Shown here piece after piece: positions 33,104 through 42,967 of a DNA stretch of 64,000 nt. The translations under genes and the position numbers were made by a program. This stretch comes from an uncultured Clostridia bacterium (lineage in GTDB: Bacteria; Bacillota; Clostridia; Oscillospirales; Acutalibacteraceae), in assembly GCA_945874765.1 (NCBI GenBank), contig CAMCHQ010000002.1, positions 1-64,000 of the forward strand, in the 5' to 3' direction. The notes under the pieces were generated by a model. That model was given only the letters and a program-made list of their open reading frames with translations, ran no database searches and had not been told where the DNA came from. Every line of letters starts with the position of its first letter. Position 1 is the stretch's first letter.

Positions 33104-35685
33104 ATATCGTAAATAAGCTTACAAACCGTCACCTTAAAGAAAACAAGGGCAGAACGGTTGTAACAACACTCGGCATTTGCGTATCCGTTGCAATGATTAC
33201 GGCTGTATTTGTCGCAATGGCGTCGTTTTTAAACCTTTTCGGCGAAATCGGTTTAATCTCGTCAGGCAAATGGGACGCAACGTTTAATAATATCAGTCAA
33301 ACTCAGATAAGTCAAATCGAAAAAGATAAAAGAATTTCAAAAGTAGGTCTTAGTTACAGCGATGACAATATGTCAATTCAGCTTAAAAATGCCGCTTCTT
33401 ACAAAAAAGGCATAGGTGAAATTCTTATCGGTAATAAAAACTATTTTGAAATGATGGCAACGGGTGACTTTGACGGCAAACTTCCGACAAATGAAAACGA
33501 GGTTGCCGTTGAAGAAAATTTCCTTGCCGCAAACGGTATGAAAAATGCTAAGGCGGGTGACAAAATCTCTTTTGCACAGGGACAAAGACAGCTTCCCGAC
33601 GGCAGTTACGTAATGGGCACTTCAAGCGATAAAAACGAAAAATTTGCCCCGTCAACAGATTATAAGGAATATACGATTACCGCAATTTTTCATTCAAACC
33701 CTGCCACAAGATTTATAAGCGTTTGGCGTGGTATGAGTAAATCGGAGAGCAAGGACGACGAAAATATTTCGGCAATATTTACACTTGCAAATCAGGACAG
33801 CAGTGCGTATAAAACTATTGAAAAAATCCAAAAGGATTATCATATCTCTTCTTTCCAAACAAATGATGATGTGCTCGCTTCATATCTTTCAGGCAAACAG
33901 GGCGGTTTTCTTAACACTCTGCTTCCGATTGTTTTGGTCGTTTTAATTCTTATTGTTATTGCGTCGGTAATGCTTATTTATAACGCATTCGGTATGTCGC
34001 TTTCGGAACGTGTAAGATATCTCGGTATGCTTGCCTCGGTCGGTGCAACAAAGGCGCAAAAGCGAAAGAGTGTATATTTTGAGGGCGCAATATTAGGAGC
34101 AATCGGTATTCCGGTCGGTATTGCAGCAGGTATACTCGGTATAGGCGTTACGCTTAAACTCATAGGTCATAAGATTATATCAACAGTTATGATTATGGGT
34201 ATAAGCGACAGCAATATGAAAATGAAAGTTGTTGTTCCTTTATGGGCAATAATCGGTATTATTGTTGTAAGTGTGTTCACAATTTTTATTTCCTCATTTA
34301 TTCCGGCACGCAAGGCTTCAAAAATTACTCCTATTGACGCAATCCGTCAAAGACAGGAGATTAAGGTTAAGCCTAAAAAACTCAAATCGCCTAAATATAT
34401 CAGAAAAATATTCGGCTATGAGGGTGAACTTGCGTATAAAAATCTTAAGCGCAACGGCAGAAAGTCAAGACTTATCACCGTTTCAATCGCACTTTCAATC
34501 GTTCTTTTCATTTCGTGCAACTATTTTTGCAATATGTTCGTTCAGGCAATCGGATATGAAAAAACAATTCCTTATCAAATTTCAACAACAATTACCTACG
34601 GACATAAAAAAGAGCTGTATGACGCACTTGACAAAATGCAGGGAGTAAATAAATATTATATCGATACGGCGGATATGAGCATTTCTCTCGGCAAGGCAAG
34701 TGACAGCATTAAAAATAACGATATCAAGAATTTGTCAAATTATAACTCTGCTTATTCAAAACTTTTTGACGGCAGAGAAGGCGTTTCGGCGGTAATTCAT
34801 TATGTTGATGACAGAGAATTTAACAAACTTTGCGAAAATAACGGTATTGATTATAATACTTTTTACGGCGACAGTTTAAAATGTGTATTGCTCAACAATC
34901 TTACTCATAAACAGGATTCAACCAAGGTGTTTAACAACAGCATTATCGGCAAGCATATCCTTCAAAATCCGTCTTATGCAAGAGATAATAAAAATCCGCT
35001 TGATATCGAGGTCGGCGGTCTTGTCAAGTTTGATAAAAACAGTCTGCCGTGCACCCTTGTTGCACCAAGTGTAGTCGGTGTGATTATGCCGTATTCTCAG
35101 TATGTTAATGTAGTAAATAAGGGCGTAAAGGCAAACGATATTCCGCTGGGTGTTTGTATTGAAACAGATGAACATAAAGAGGTTGCGGAAAATCTTACTA
35201 ACCTTTTAACCGAAAATGATTTGGGCGGAATGTCCGTTTTTGATAATGTTGATTCACTTCAAACAATGAATACCGTTATCTTTATTATTCAGGTGTTCGT
35301 TTACGGCTTCATTTCGCTTATATCTCTTATCACGGTTGCAAATATTATCAACACCATTTCAACTAACATTGCGCTTAGACGTAAGGAATTTGCAATGCTC
35401 AAGTCGGTCGGTACAACTCCTAAAGGCTTTAGAAAAATGGTTAGCCTTGAAAGTGTATTTTATGCACTCAAAGCGGTCATATTCGGCGTGCCTATAAGCG
35501 TTTTGATTTGCGTAGTGCTTAACAAAATGCTCGACTCTAAGGCAATTCCTTATCAGTTTGATTATAAGCTTTATTTGGCTGTAATCATTGTAGTGTTTGC
35601 AATTATCGCACTTACAATGGTTTACTCGGTCAGAAAACTTAAAGACGATAATATTATCGAAACTCTTAAAGAGGATATAAGCTGA
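33100..35685 (+). CDS. large FtsX-type ABC transporter permease 2
   Basis: 861 residues, TTG start overlapping the ATPase stop (TTGA). Same plan as permease 1: helix 1 (KGRTVVTTLGICVSVAMITAVF), extracellular domain, three helices with YLGMLASVGATKAQKRK, a fourth, then a second half from NLKRNGRKSRLITVSIALS to MLKSVGTTPKGFRKM and the final helices. The cytoplasmic FtsX loops are nearly the same in both permeases, as expected if one ATPase docks to both, whereas the extracellular domains are much less alike. The pair may form a heterodimer or two alternative complexes. Confidence 0.9.
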   Translation: MNIVNKLTNRHLKENKGRTVVTTLGICVSVAMITAVFVAMASFLNLFGEIGLISSGKWDATFNNISQTQISQIEKDKRISKVGLSYSDDNMSIQLKNAASYKKGIGEILIGNKNYFEMMATGDFDGKLPTNENEVAVEENFLAANGMKNAKAGDKISFAQGQRQLPDGSYVMGTSSDKNEKFAPSTDYKEYTITAIFHSNPATRFISVWRGMSKSESKDDENISAIFTLANQDSSAYKTIEKIQKDYHISSFQTNDDVLASYLSGKQGGFLNTLLPIVLVVLILIVIASVMLIYNAFGMSLSERVRYLGMLASVGATKAQKRKSVYFEGAILGAIGIPVGIAAGILGIGVTLKLIGHKIISTVMIMGISDSNMKMKVVVPLWAIIGIIVVSVFTIFISSFIPARKASKITPIDAIRQRQEIKVKPKKLKSPKYIRKIFGYEGELAYKNLKRNGRKSRLITVSIALSIVLFISCNYFCNMFVQAIGYEKTIPYQISTTITYGHKKELYDALDKMQGVNKYYIDTADMSISLGKASDSIKNNDIKNLSNYNSAYSKLFDGREGVSAVIHYVDDREFNKLCENNGIDYNTFYGDSLKCVLLNNLTHKQDSTKVFNNSIIGKHILQNPSYARDNKNPLDIEVGGLVKFDKNSLPCTLVAPSVVGVIMPYSQYVNVVNKGVKANDIPLGVCIETDEHKEVAENLTNLLTENDLGGMSVFDNVDSLQTMNTVIFIIQVFVYGFISLISLITVANIINTISTNIALRRKEFAMLKSVGTTPKGFRKMVSLESVFYALKAVIFGVPISVLICVVLNKMLDSKAIPYQFDYKLYLAVIIVVFAIIALTMVYSVRKLKDDNIIETLKEDIS

Positions 35686-35751
35686 TAATTTTCGGCAGGC
35701 TTTTAGTAGACTTTGATAAAGCGGCTAAACCGCGCCGTGTAAAATTCAATA

Positions 35752-35999
35752 TACCTTTTTGCCTCCCTTGTAAAGGGTGCGGGTCTCCGGTGGAGACCTC
35801 TGCACTTTAGTGCAGAAGCACCGACCGACCCGACAGGCGAGACGGCGGGTGCAACTTGTTGCACTCGGAGGGATTGAAAAAAGTCAAGGACATTGAGTCC
35901 TTGACTTTTTTGGCGCTTTTCGTCTTTTGCTCAGGGGCGGTACCAACGTACAGCACCCGTTCGCAAAATACGAAATTTATCTCACTTTCTCGAAGTCTA
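35752..35999. repeat. dispersed intergenic repeat, copy 2 (expanded)
   Basis: This carries the common core (GCCTCCCTTG-TAAAGGG ... GTGCAACTTGTTGCACTCGG, then AGGGATTG) and the ACGAAATTTATCTCACTTTC tail shared with 59803-59896. Two insertions interrupt it. One has hairpins GGTCTCC/GGAGACC (35782-35798) and CTGCACT/AGTGCAG (35800-35815); the other is a terminator at 35878. No coding frame covers the gap 35688-36017. Confidence 0.65.
35878..35911. terminator. terminator of the ABC transporter unit
   Basis: AAAGTCAAGGAC pairs with GTCCTTGACTTT around CATTGA-type loop bases (arms 35878-35891 and 35897-35910), with A and T runs outside. It lies between convergent genes and can act both ways. Confidence 0.85.
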
Positions 36000-36017
36000 C
36001 CGGCTTATATAAATCTT

Positions 36018-37676
36018 TTATTCATATAAAAAAGCATATTTATCAAGCGAATAATCGCCGATTTTGACAACGATATAATCACCTGTATCCAAAATATAGC
36101 CGTTATTATCATACGAGGGGATATTGATATATTTCTTTGTTGCCTCTTTAAATTGCTCGTTTGTGCCGAGCTTAAAATCATATCCGCATACATTGAAAAG
36201 TTTTTCAAGTTCAACATTTGCGCTTGAAAACGAATAAATTGACCACGAAATATATGAATCTATAGAGGTGTTACAAATGATGTAGGCATATGGTTTTTGC
36301 GCCTTTTGAGATATATATTTGATTATTTTACCTGATATGCTGTCTTTTTTTACATTGTATTTATCTTTAATGTTTTTTGAAAGTTGATAGTATCCAATAA
36401 AAATGACAGGTTTATTTTTATCATATTTTTCAAGGTCTTTTGCGATATTACAAACAACCTGTTTTTCTTCCTTATCCCTCAAAACGTTTACGTGATACCA
36501 ATAATTTGACGAACAAATTTGTGCCGTGAGTGTTACGATAAGCGACAGAGATACAACAGCCTTTAAAACCTTTTTGCCGTTTAGATTAATGATTTTTGAC
36601 GAAAGCAACAGCGCAATCGCACCGATATAAAACGGGATTCCCTGTTCGGTTCGGTAAGCCGAAACCGTACCTCGATAAATGCTTAAAAAGAAAACGGTAA
36701 GCGCAAGCCCTAAATAAAATAAAATGAGTATAGGCTTTTTCGTATTCTTTACTTGCAATACCGTTAAAACAAGTGCGATTATGAGAAAAACGGATAATAT
36801 TGTAAACGGTGTGTAGCAAAATATTTTCGATATAAACGAATATATAAAATCATAGAAAAACGATTTTAACGTAGCCGAACTTGACAGCCAAGCAGTACCT
36901 ACGGAGCTGTTGTTATTGGGTTGTATATTACATATATATATTATTGCGTTTGAAATTATTTCTTCTAAAGCAAAGCCTAAAAATAATGCGGGAGCAAGCC
37001 AAAAACCGTTAAAAAATAATTCTTTTTGGCTTTTTTTACTGTCGGCAAGAAGAATTAAAAGTAAAAATACAGCGCCGATATAAACCAAAATAAACGATTC
37101 GTACCACGAATATGCAAAAAATATAAAAATAGAAGAAACGAGTATCGACAAAAGAAAATTTTTGATTTTAAGCGCAAAGTATAATGCGAAAGAAACCAAA
37201 AGGATTGAACCGCCTGTTGTTAAAACCGAGCCTTTAAACATAAAATATTCATTCATCAGCGGAAACGTTATGTAAAGGCAAATGAAAACGGTGTAGGGCA
37301 AGATACTTTTTTGAGGCTTTGCTCTGTCAAAGATTATGCAAAATATTGTTGCACCCAAAATAAAACAAATAAGTCCGATTATATTTTCAATAACGATAGG
37401 TAAATGCTCAAAACCTAAAAAGTTTTCAACGATTGTAGCCGTAAGCCTGCCCTGTGCGACAAGAAGTCCGTGATAATATCTGTCAGACGAAAGAGAATCG
37501 ATTGTTACTGTTTCGTGAGTGAGATAATATGCATAGCATAAAATTGTGCTTATAATAACAGGAAAGACATATAAAGGACTCAGAAAAAACTTTTTAAACC
37601 CCTGCTTAAAGCTTAAATCGCTGTAAACAAGCCTTGTATTTTGCTCCTTTTTCTTAACCGAATTATTTTTACTCAT
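36018..37676 (-). CDS. GtrII-like membrane glycosyltransferase
   Basis: About 552 residues with roughly 10-12 membrane helices and a ~130-residue C-terminal extracytoplasmic tail. The N-terminal loop after helix 1 reads DSLSSDRYYHGLLVAQGRLT, resembling the Asp- and GR-containing loop of GtrII/PMT-like GT-C enzymes that use lipid-linked sugars. It could glucosylate a surface polymer, but family assignment is by overall pattern only. I start at ATG 37676 after GGTGA; the frame extends ten codons further without a better site. It is separated from the regulator gene upstream by a terminator. Confidence 0.65.
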   Translation of the reverse strand: MSKNNSVKKKEQNTRLVYSDLSFKQGFKKFFLSPLYVFPVIISTILCYAYYLTHETVTIDSLSSDRYYHGLLVAQGRLTATIVENFLGFEHLPIVIENIIGLICFILGATIFCIIFDRAKPQKSILPYTVFICLYITFPLMNEYFMFKGSVLTTGGSILLVSFALYFALKIKNFLLSILVSSIFIFFAYSWYESFILVYIGAVFLLLILLADSKKSQKELFFNGFWLAPALFLGFALEEIISNAIIYICNIQPNNNSSVGTAWLSSSATLKSFFYDFIYSFISKIFCYTPFTILSVFLIIALVLTVLQVKNTKKPILILFYLGLALTVFFLSIYRGTVSAYRTEQGIPFYIGAIALLLSSKIINLNGKKVLKAVVSLSLIVTLTAQICSSNYWYHVNVLRDKEEKQVVCNIAKDLEKYDKNKPVIFIGYYQLSKNIKDKYNVKKDSISGKIIKYISQKAQKPYAYIICNTSIDSYISWSIYSFSSANVELEKLFNVCGYDFKLGTNEQFKEATKKYINIPSYDNNGYILDTGDYIVVKIGDYSLDKYAFLYE

Positions 37677-37697
37677 AATTTCACCGTAATCTAAAAC

Positions 37698-37724
37698 AGC
37701 CGTCAATAATGACGGCTGAAAGTT
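37698..37724 (-). terminator. terminator of the PucR/CdaR-type regulator gene
   Basis: AGCCGTCA (37698-37705) pairs with TGACGGCT (37710-37717). The minus strand continues GTTTTAG. Confidence 0.65.
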
Positions 37725-37726
37725 TA

Positions 37727-38812
37727 TTAATATTTGATTGGACTTGATGCGAGGTATTTATTTACCATAAGCGCTACCTTAAACACGATAGCATCATCAA
37801 ATTCCCTAAGGTCAAGACCTGTAAGCTTTTTAATCTTTTCAAGTCTGTAAACAAGAGTGTTTCTGTGAACGAAAAGCTTTCTTGAAGTTTCGGATACGTT
37901 AAGGTTATTTTCAAAGAATTTTTGAATTGTGAAAAGTGTTTCCTGGTCAAGTGATTCAATAGAACCACGCTTGAAAACTTCTTTAAGGAACATATCGCAA
38001 AGAGTTGTAGGAAGCTGATAAATAAGCCTTGCGATACCGAGGTTTTCATAGCTGATAATAGTCTTTTCGGTATCAAAAACCTTGCCGACTTCAAGCGCAA
38101 TCTGAGCTTCTTTAAACGAATGAGCAAGCTCCTTAATGCCTGTTACGCAAGTGCCGATACCGATAACCGCATTGAAATAAAATTCAGATAAAAGGGTATC
38201 GTTAATTGAACGTGCAAGTTTTTCAAGGTCTTTAATGTCAACGTTAGGTCTAACCTCTTTTACAAGCGCAATATCACTTTCGTTTACATTGATAACGAAG
38301 TCCTTGCTCTTGTCAGGGAAGAAGTTTTGAATAATGTCAAAAACAGAAATCTCTGTTTCCTGGGTTGTCCTGATTAAAAATACAACTCTTGACGCATCAT
38401 TGTTGAAATGAAGTTCTCTTGACTTAATATAAATATCACCCGGAAGAATGTTGTCCAAAATAACGTTCTTAACGAAGTTTGACCTGTCAAATTTTTCGTC
38501 ATTGTTTTGCTTGATTTGGTCAAGTGCAACAGCAATAAGCGAAGAATAGTGGTGTGCAAGGTCATCTGTTCCGTCAACAAAAACTGCGTATTCAGGGCGG
38601 ACAAGTACATCAAATGTGGTATATGTTGCATTATCAACGCAAGTTTGGTTTGTGCTGAATACACCGGCTGAAATTACACCTTTGCGGATTTCACCTATTA
38701 AGCCGAGCTCACTGCACGCAATAACCGTACCTGTTTCGTCAACAACGCCGATATTTCTGTCGATTGCTTCACGCATTTGATTTACTATTCCTTGGAATAA
38801 TCTGTTTGGCAT
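37727..38812 (-). CDS. PucR/CdaR-family transcriptional regulator
   Basis: About 361 residues. The N-terminal ~120 residues resemble a sugar-diacid-type sensory domain (NRLFQGIVNQMREAIDRNIG, VVDETGTVIACSE). The middle is a GGDEF-like CdaR region, and the end is the PucR helix-turn-helix: FFENNLNVSETSRKLFVHRN followed by TLVYRLEKIKKLTGLDLR. It should bind DNA in response to a small carboxylate or other metabolite; no catabolic target operon is adjacent. The frame opens at GTG 38821, but that codon is inside the AGAGGTG ribosome site, so ATG 38812 is the likely start. Confidence 0.88.
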   Translation of the reverse strand: MPNRLFQGIVNQMREAIDRNIGVVDETGTVIACSELGLIGEIRKGVISAGVFSTNQTCVDNATYTTFDVLVRPEYAVFVDGTDDLAHHYSSLIAVALDQIKQNNDEKFDRSNFVKNVILDNILPGDIYIKSRELHFNNDASRVVFLIRTTQETEISVFDIIQNFFPDKSKDFVINVNESDIALVKEVRPNVDIKDLEKLARSINDTLLSEFYFNAVIGIGTCVTGIKELAHSFKEAQIALEVGKVFDTEKTIISYENLGIARLIYQLPTTLCDMFLKEVFKRGSIESLDQETLFTIQKFFENNLNVSETSRKLFVHRNTLVYRLEKIKKLTGLDLREFDDAIVFKVALMVNKYLASSPIKY

Positions 38813-38890
38813 TATATTCACCTCTCTGGTTTAGTTGGGCACTATGCACAAAGAAATATTGCACAAAAAGTATACGCCCTACTTGTTCAT

Positions 38891-38919
38891 ATTATACAAG
38901 AAGATTAATCATATTGCAA
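38891..38919 (-). promoter_or_regulatory. promoter of the PucR/CdaR-type regulator gene
   Basis: On the minus strand TTGCAA (38919-38914), a 17-base spacer ending TTG and TATAAT (38896-38891). Confidence 0.65.
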
Positions 38920-38928
38920 CCATTTTAA

Positions 38929-38958
38929 CAAAAAAAGTTGCACTTTTTTGTGCAACTT
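38929..38958 (-). terminator. terminator of the rsuA unit
   Basis: AAGTTGCAC (38935-38943) pairs with GTGCAACTT (38950-38958). On the minus strand a TTTTTTTG run follows, ending the transcript from 39036-39743. Confidence 0.8.
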
Positions 38959-39035
38959 GTTATGAGTGGCGAAATTATTCCGCAACAGACACAATATATT
39001 GTTGTCAAAATTAATAAAAACGGCAGAATTTGTTG

Positions 39036-39743
39036 TCATTTGTCACAAATGGCAGAAATTTCCTCTTTTGTAAGATATCGGCATTCACCGTATTTTAGGC
39101 TTTCGTCAAGGTCAAGAGCACCCATTTTTATCCTTTTAAGTTCAACAACATTTATTGAAAAGTGAGAGAACATACGCTTGATTTGATGATACATTCCTTG
39201 CCTGATTACCACCTTTGCCACCTGATAATCTCCGCCTACCGCTTCAAGAGTGGCAGGAAGGCATTTTGCGTCTTTAAATTCTATCCCTTTTTCAAATTCT
39301 TTGATTATTTCATCGTCAAACGGTTTATCAAGTTTTGCGATATATGTTTTCGGAATATGATTTTTGGGACTTAGTATGGAATGTGTAAGTTCGCCGTCAT
39401 CGGTAATGAGCATAAAGCCTGTTGTGTCCTTGTCAAGTCTGCCGGCAGGGAATAGATTTTTTCGTTTCATATCATTCGGCAAAATATCAATAACCGTTTT
39501 TTCTCCCTTGCCGTTCGATGCTGAAATTACACCCTTTGGCTTGTTCATCATTATATATACATATTTATTATAGTATATGCGTTTATTGTCACAAAAAAGC
39601 TCGGCGCTGTTTTCGTCAAACTTTTCCTTTGGGTCTTTTATTGTTTTATTGTTTGCCGTAATTCTTCCTTTTTTGATAAGCGTTATTGCGTCTTTTCTTG
39701 AAATTTGAAGAGATGTGGCAATTATTTTATCTAATCTTTCCAT
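39036..39743 (-). CDS. rsuA: RsuA-type 16S rRNA pseudouridine synthase
   Basis: 235 residues. The S4 RNA-binding domain (1-60; RLDKIIATSLQISRKDAITL) is followed by the pseudouridine synthase domain with YVIMMNKPKGVISA-like strand (IYYNKYVYIMMNKPKGV) and the catalytic Asp in AGRLDKDTTGFMLITDDGEL. The short S4 and the family pattern fit RsuA (16S U516) better than RluB/RluE, but the exact target base is inferred. The neighbouring upstream gene is a DUF4830 protein 8 bases away, so the two are co-transcribed. Confidence 0.9.
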   Translation of the reverse strand: MERLDKIIATSLQISRKDAITLIKKGRITANNKTIKDPKEKFDENSAELFCDNKRIYYNKYVYIMMNKPKGVISASNGKGEKTVIDILPNDMKRKNLFPAGRLDKDTTGFMLITDDGELTHSILSPKNHIPKTYIAKLDKPFDDEIIKEFEKGIEFKDAKCLPATLEAVGGDYQVAKVVIRQGMYHQIKRMFSHFSINVVELKRIKMGALDLDESLKYGECRYLTKEEISAICDK

Positions 39744-39751
39744 AATTATTT

Positions 39752-40219
39752 TTATTCGTTTTTATCAAAGCCTACCAAAAAACCGTCTTTTGCAGAGGGG
39801 TTGCAAATGTCACCGCCTATAAGTTTGCCCTCGCAGACAAGCATATCTGCAACAATATATTCGCCTTTGCCTTTGTAATTTGTGACGGTATAGGTGTAAA
39901 GCGTCGCCTTTTGCCCTTTGTAATCGGTCAAATCGAAGCCTTGATTTTTTTGAATTTGATTATAGCTGTTATATACATCATTCCATTTTTCGGGAATGGT
40001 GATTTCTTTTTGCTCACATTCTTTTGCAAGTTTGTAGCCGTATTTACTCAAATATTCACGTCTTTCGCTGTCGGTCTTTGCACTTATTACCGCCGATACG
40101 CTTTGAGCCTCACTTGTGCGGTTTGAAACAAATGTTATCGATATAACAATAATTCCCACAAGCAAAAGAATTATGCCGAATATCTTTTTCGGCGTTAATT
40201 TTAAAGTAAGCATTTTCAT
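39752..40219 (-). CDS. DUF4830-like membrane-anchored protein
   Basis: 155 residues. One N-terminal membrane helix (IFGIILLLVGIIVISITFVS) is followed by an extracytoplasmic domain: RREYLSKYGYKLAKECEQKE, WNDVYNSYNQIQKNQGFDLT, YKGQKATLYTYTVTNY and LIGGDICN...GFLVGF. These match the DUF4830 pattern common in Clostridia. No function is known for it. It sits between hflX and rsuA, and its start overlaps no other gene. Confidence 0.7.
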   Translation of the reverse strand: MKMLTLKLTPKKIFGIILLLVGIIVISITFVSNRTSEAQSVSAVISAKTDSERREYLSKYGYKLAKECEQKEITIPEKWNDVYNSYNQIQKNQGFDLTDYKGQKATLYTYTVTNYKGKGEYIVADMLVCEGKLIGGDICNPSAKDGFLVGFDKNE

Positions 40220-40257
40220 AGTATCACCTAAGTAATAATATGAAAAATCCCTGTTGC

Positions 40258-41553
40258 TTATTCTTCTATAATTTTAATGTTTTGCTTATTTTTTTCTAAA
40301 TAAATAATGTCAACCGTTGCGTCTATAAGTGTTCCGTCGGGGGTGTATTCCTCACTGTGAATAACTCCGTCACGCCTTATATCCGCAATTATTGAACCTT
40401 TGCTAAACGCAACTAAAAGTTTAAGCCTTTTTTTGGTTTGAGGCAAAGCATTCTGAATTGCCAAAAGAAGCTCGTCTAATCCCTCGCCTGTTTTTGCGCT
40501 TATTTTTATACTTGTTTTAGCGTCGGTAAACGGAAAAGCAATGGCTGACGGACTGTGCGCCACGTCACATTTATTAAAGACTGTTATAACCGGAACGGTT
40601 ATTGCGCCGTCGGGGAAAAGTGAAGATAATATTTCTTTTGTTACGTCTATATTATCGTAGCAGTAGGGGCTTGAACTGTCGCAAACATTTAAGATTACAT
40701 CTGCATATGTTGCTTCCTCCAAGGTGGAACGAAAAGCGTCAACAAGCTGGTGGGGAAGCCTTGAAATAAATCCTACCGTATCGATAAGCATAATGTTTTG
40801 ACCGTTTGGCAGGCTTAATTTTCTCGCTGTCGGGTCAAGAGTGGCAAAAAGTTTGTCCTCCTGCAAAACACCTGCGTCGGTAAGCTTATTCATAAGAGTT
40901 GATTTTCCGGCGTTAGTATATCCTACTATTGCAACGGATAATGCGCCGTTTTTCTTTCTCCTGTCGTGAATCATCTCACGTCTGCTTTTAACCTTGTCAA
41001 GCTCCTGACGAATATTCTGTATTCTTCGCCTAATGTGCCTTTTGTCACTTTCAAGCTTTGTTTCGCCGGGGCCTCTTGTACCGATACCTCCGCCGAGCCT
41101 TGAAAGCTGAGTGCCTTTGCCCGTAAGTCGTGGAAGCGAATATTTAAGCTGAGCAAGCTCGATTTGAAGTTTACCCTCTTTTGAACGTGCACGTCCGGCA
41201 AAAATATCAAGAATAAGCGTTGTTCTGTCAATAACTCTTGTGTTTGTTTCATCTTCAAGATTGCGTATCTGAACAGGGGACAACTCACTGTCTGCAATGA
41301 TTAAATCAATGTCCATATTCTCACAAAAACGTGTAAGCTCATAGAGTGCGCCCTTGCCGATATATGTTGCGGCAACGACAGCCTGCCTTTTTTGAATAGA
41401 AGTGCCCACAACTTCGGCACCGGCTGTTTTTGCAAGCTCTTCAAGTTCCTGCATGGAAACCTCTGCGTTAAAATCGTTTGTATCAACACTGATTAAAACG
41501 GCACGTTCCTTTTTTTCTTCGTTAAATTTATTTTCGTTTGATTGACTATCCAT
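40258..41553 (-). CDS. hflX: ribosome-associated GTPase HflX
   Basis: 431 residues. The N-terminal HflX domain (~15-195; DADLIIADSELSPVQIRNLE-type region and the GIGTRGPGETKLESDKR linker) precedes a G domain with G1 GYTNAGKST, G2/G3 ATLDPTARK and DTVGFISRLPH, and G4 NKCD. HflX splits stalled or hibernating 70S ribosomes and is often induced by stress or antibiotics. Intact and full-length. It is followed after 38 bases by the DUF4830 gene. Confidence 0.96.
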   Translation of the reverse strand: MDSQSNENKFNEEKKERAVLISVDTNDFNAEVSMQELEELAKTAGAEVVGTSIQKRQAVVAATYIGKGALYELTRFCENMDIDLIIADSELSPVQIRNLEDETNTRVIDRTTLILDIFAGRARSKEGKLQIELAQLKYSLPRLTGKGTQLSRLGGGIGTRGPGETKLESDKRHIRRRIQNIRQELDKVKSRREMIHDRRKKNGALSVAIVGYTNAGKSTLMNKLTDAGVLQEDKLFATLDPTARKLSLPNGQNIMLIDTVGFISRLPHQLVDAFRSTLEEATYADVILNVCDSSSPYCYDNIDVTKEILSSLFPDGAITVPVITVFNKCDVAHSPSAIAFPFTDAKTSIKISAKTGEGLDELLLAIQNALPQTKKRLKLLVAFSKGSIIADIRRDGVIHSEEYTPDGTLIDATVDIIYLEKNKQNIKIIEE

Positions 41554-41578
41554 TTATTCACCCTCTCTAAAGGCACTT

Positions 41579-42967
41579 TTATTCATTGACAAGCGCCTGA
41601 AGAACCTTGTTTGCAATAGGACCTGCTGTTTGCGAGCCCGAATTGCCGTATTCTACAAGAACAACAAATGCATACGGGTGCTCGTCATCGTCCATAAAGC
41701 CGACAAACCAAGCGGTGTTATGAGCGTCAATATTATCTATCTGGGCAGTACCCGATTTAGCGCAAAGGTGCAAGCCCTTGTAATTGTAGTCGCCGTACTG
41801 AGTTTTAACATTGTTTCTCAAAAGCTTTTTCATCTTGCCTGCAACGTCGCTTGAAAGAAGCGGAGTTTCCTTAGTCGTAAATCCAAGGTCAAGTGCCTTG
41901 CCTGCCTTAGTCGCAAAGTTTTCAACAAGGTTAAGCGAAACAGCCGTTCCGTCATTTGCAATTGCACCTGCAAGTCTGAGCATAGCGATAGGGGATACAA
42001 GCGTGTCACCCTGACCTATACCTGTCCAGCCTACGTAATCGTCTGCGTCACCTTTTTCAAGGAAAAATCTGCCTGTTGAAGATTTAATATCGTTATTAAG
42101 CGTAGCCGGAGAAGTAAGACCGAGTTCTTTAGCCGTATTTGCAAGTTTTTGCGGACCTAATTCAATTGCGATTTGGGCAAAGGTGGAGTTACAAGATTTT
42201 GCAAGCGCCTGCTCAAATGTGAGTGTACCGTGCCTTGCGTTACATTCAATCGGTGTGCCGACGCCCGGGTCGTATTCACCCGTACATTTAAAGGTTCTGT
42301 CATAAATATCCGGAATATTCTCAATAGCGCAAATTGCCGTGACGATTTTAAATGTTGAACCGGGAGTATAAAGACCTGTTAAAAGCCTGTTGATGTATGC
42401 ACCTGCGTATTCCTCGTTATCGTCAATATCACTTGGTTTGTTTTGCGGGTCATAACTCGGAGTTGAAACCATAACAAGTGTTTCGCCTGTTTTGTAGTTG
42501 ATTACGCCGACTGTGCCTGCCTTATAGTTTGAAAGTTCTCTGTATGCAACGTCGCAAGCATCTGCGTCAAGTGTTAATTGCATATCGTTACCGCTTCCGT
42601 TTTTGATTACGCTGTAAATACCCGTAAGCGAATTATATCCCGTAAGTTTTGCTTTATAAACGTTTTGAACACCTGTTGAGATAAATCCCTGAAGGTCGCC
42701 TACTGCGTGAAGAGTAGCTTTTCTTGTCGTTAAAGAATCGTTATATTCTCTTTTGCCGTTTTTTGTTTCTGCAAGACTTCTGCCGTTTCTGTCGGTAATC
42801 TTGCCTGCACCGATAAGTTCGCCGTTATAGTAAAGGTGGCTGTTATACGGCTGCATAACCCAGTTTGAACCGTCGCTTAAAAGACTGTATGTCAAAAATC
42901 CCAAGCCGAAAACAAAGGCAAATACAAGTATCCAGAGGAAAATACCTCTTCTTGTTATCATTTTCAT
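41579..42967 (-). CDS. penicillin-binding protein, PbpA/FtsI-type transpeptidase
   Basis: 462 residues, class B PBP. It has a membrane helix (8-28), a short pedestal domain and a transpeptidase domain with Ser204 in PGSTFKIV, the SxN motif SCN in AKSCNSTF and KSGTA in LHLCAKSGTAQ. Its size and immediate coupling to a FtsW/RodA gene (ATGA overlap) match mycobacterial-type PbpA, which works with RodA in wall elongation. KSG replaces the usual KTG, a tolerated variant. Confidence 0.93.
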   Translation of the reverse strand: MKMITRRGIFLWILVFAFVFGLGFLTYSLLSDGSNWVMQPYNSHLYYNGELIGAGKITDRNGRSLAETKNGKREYNDSLTTRKATLHAVGDLQGFISTGVQNVYKAKLTGYNSLTGIYSVIKNGSGNDMQLTLDADACDVAYRELSNYKAGTVGVINYKTGETLVMVSTPSYDPQNKPSDIDDNEEYAGAYINRLLTGLYTPGSTFKIVTAICAIENIPDIYDRTFKCTGEYDPGVGTPIECNARHGTLTFEQALAKSCNSTFAQIAIELGPQKLANTAKELGLTSPATLNNDIKSSTGRFFLEKGDADDYVGWTGIGQGDTLVSPIAMLRLAGAIANDGTAVSLNLVENFATKAGKALDLGFTTKETPLLSSDVAGKMKKLLRNNVKTQYGDYNYKGLHLCAKSGTAQIDNIDAHNTAWFVGFMDDDEHPYAFVVLVEYGNSGSQTAGPIANKVLQALVNE

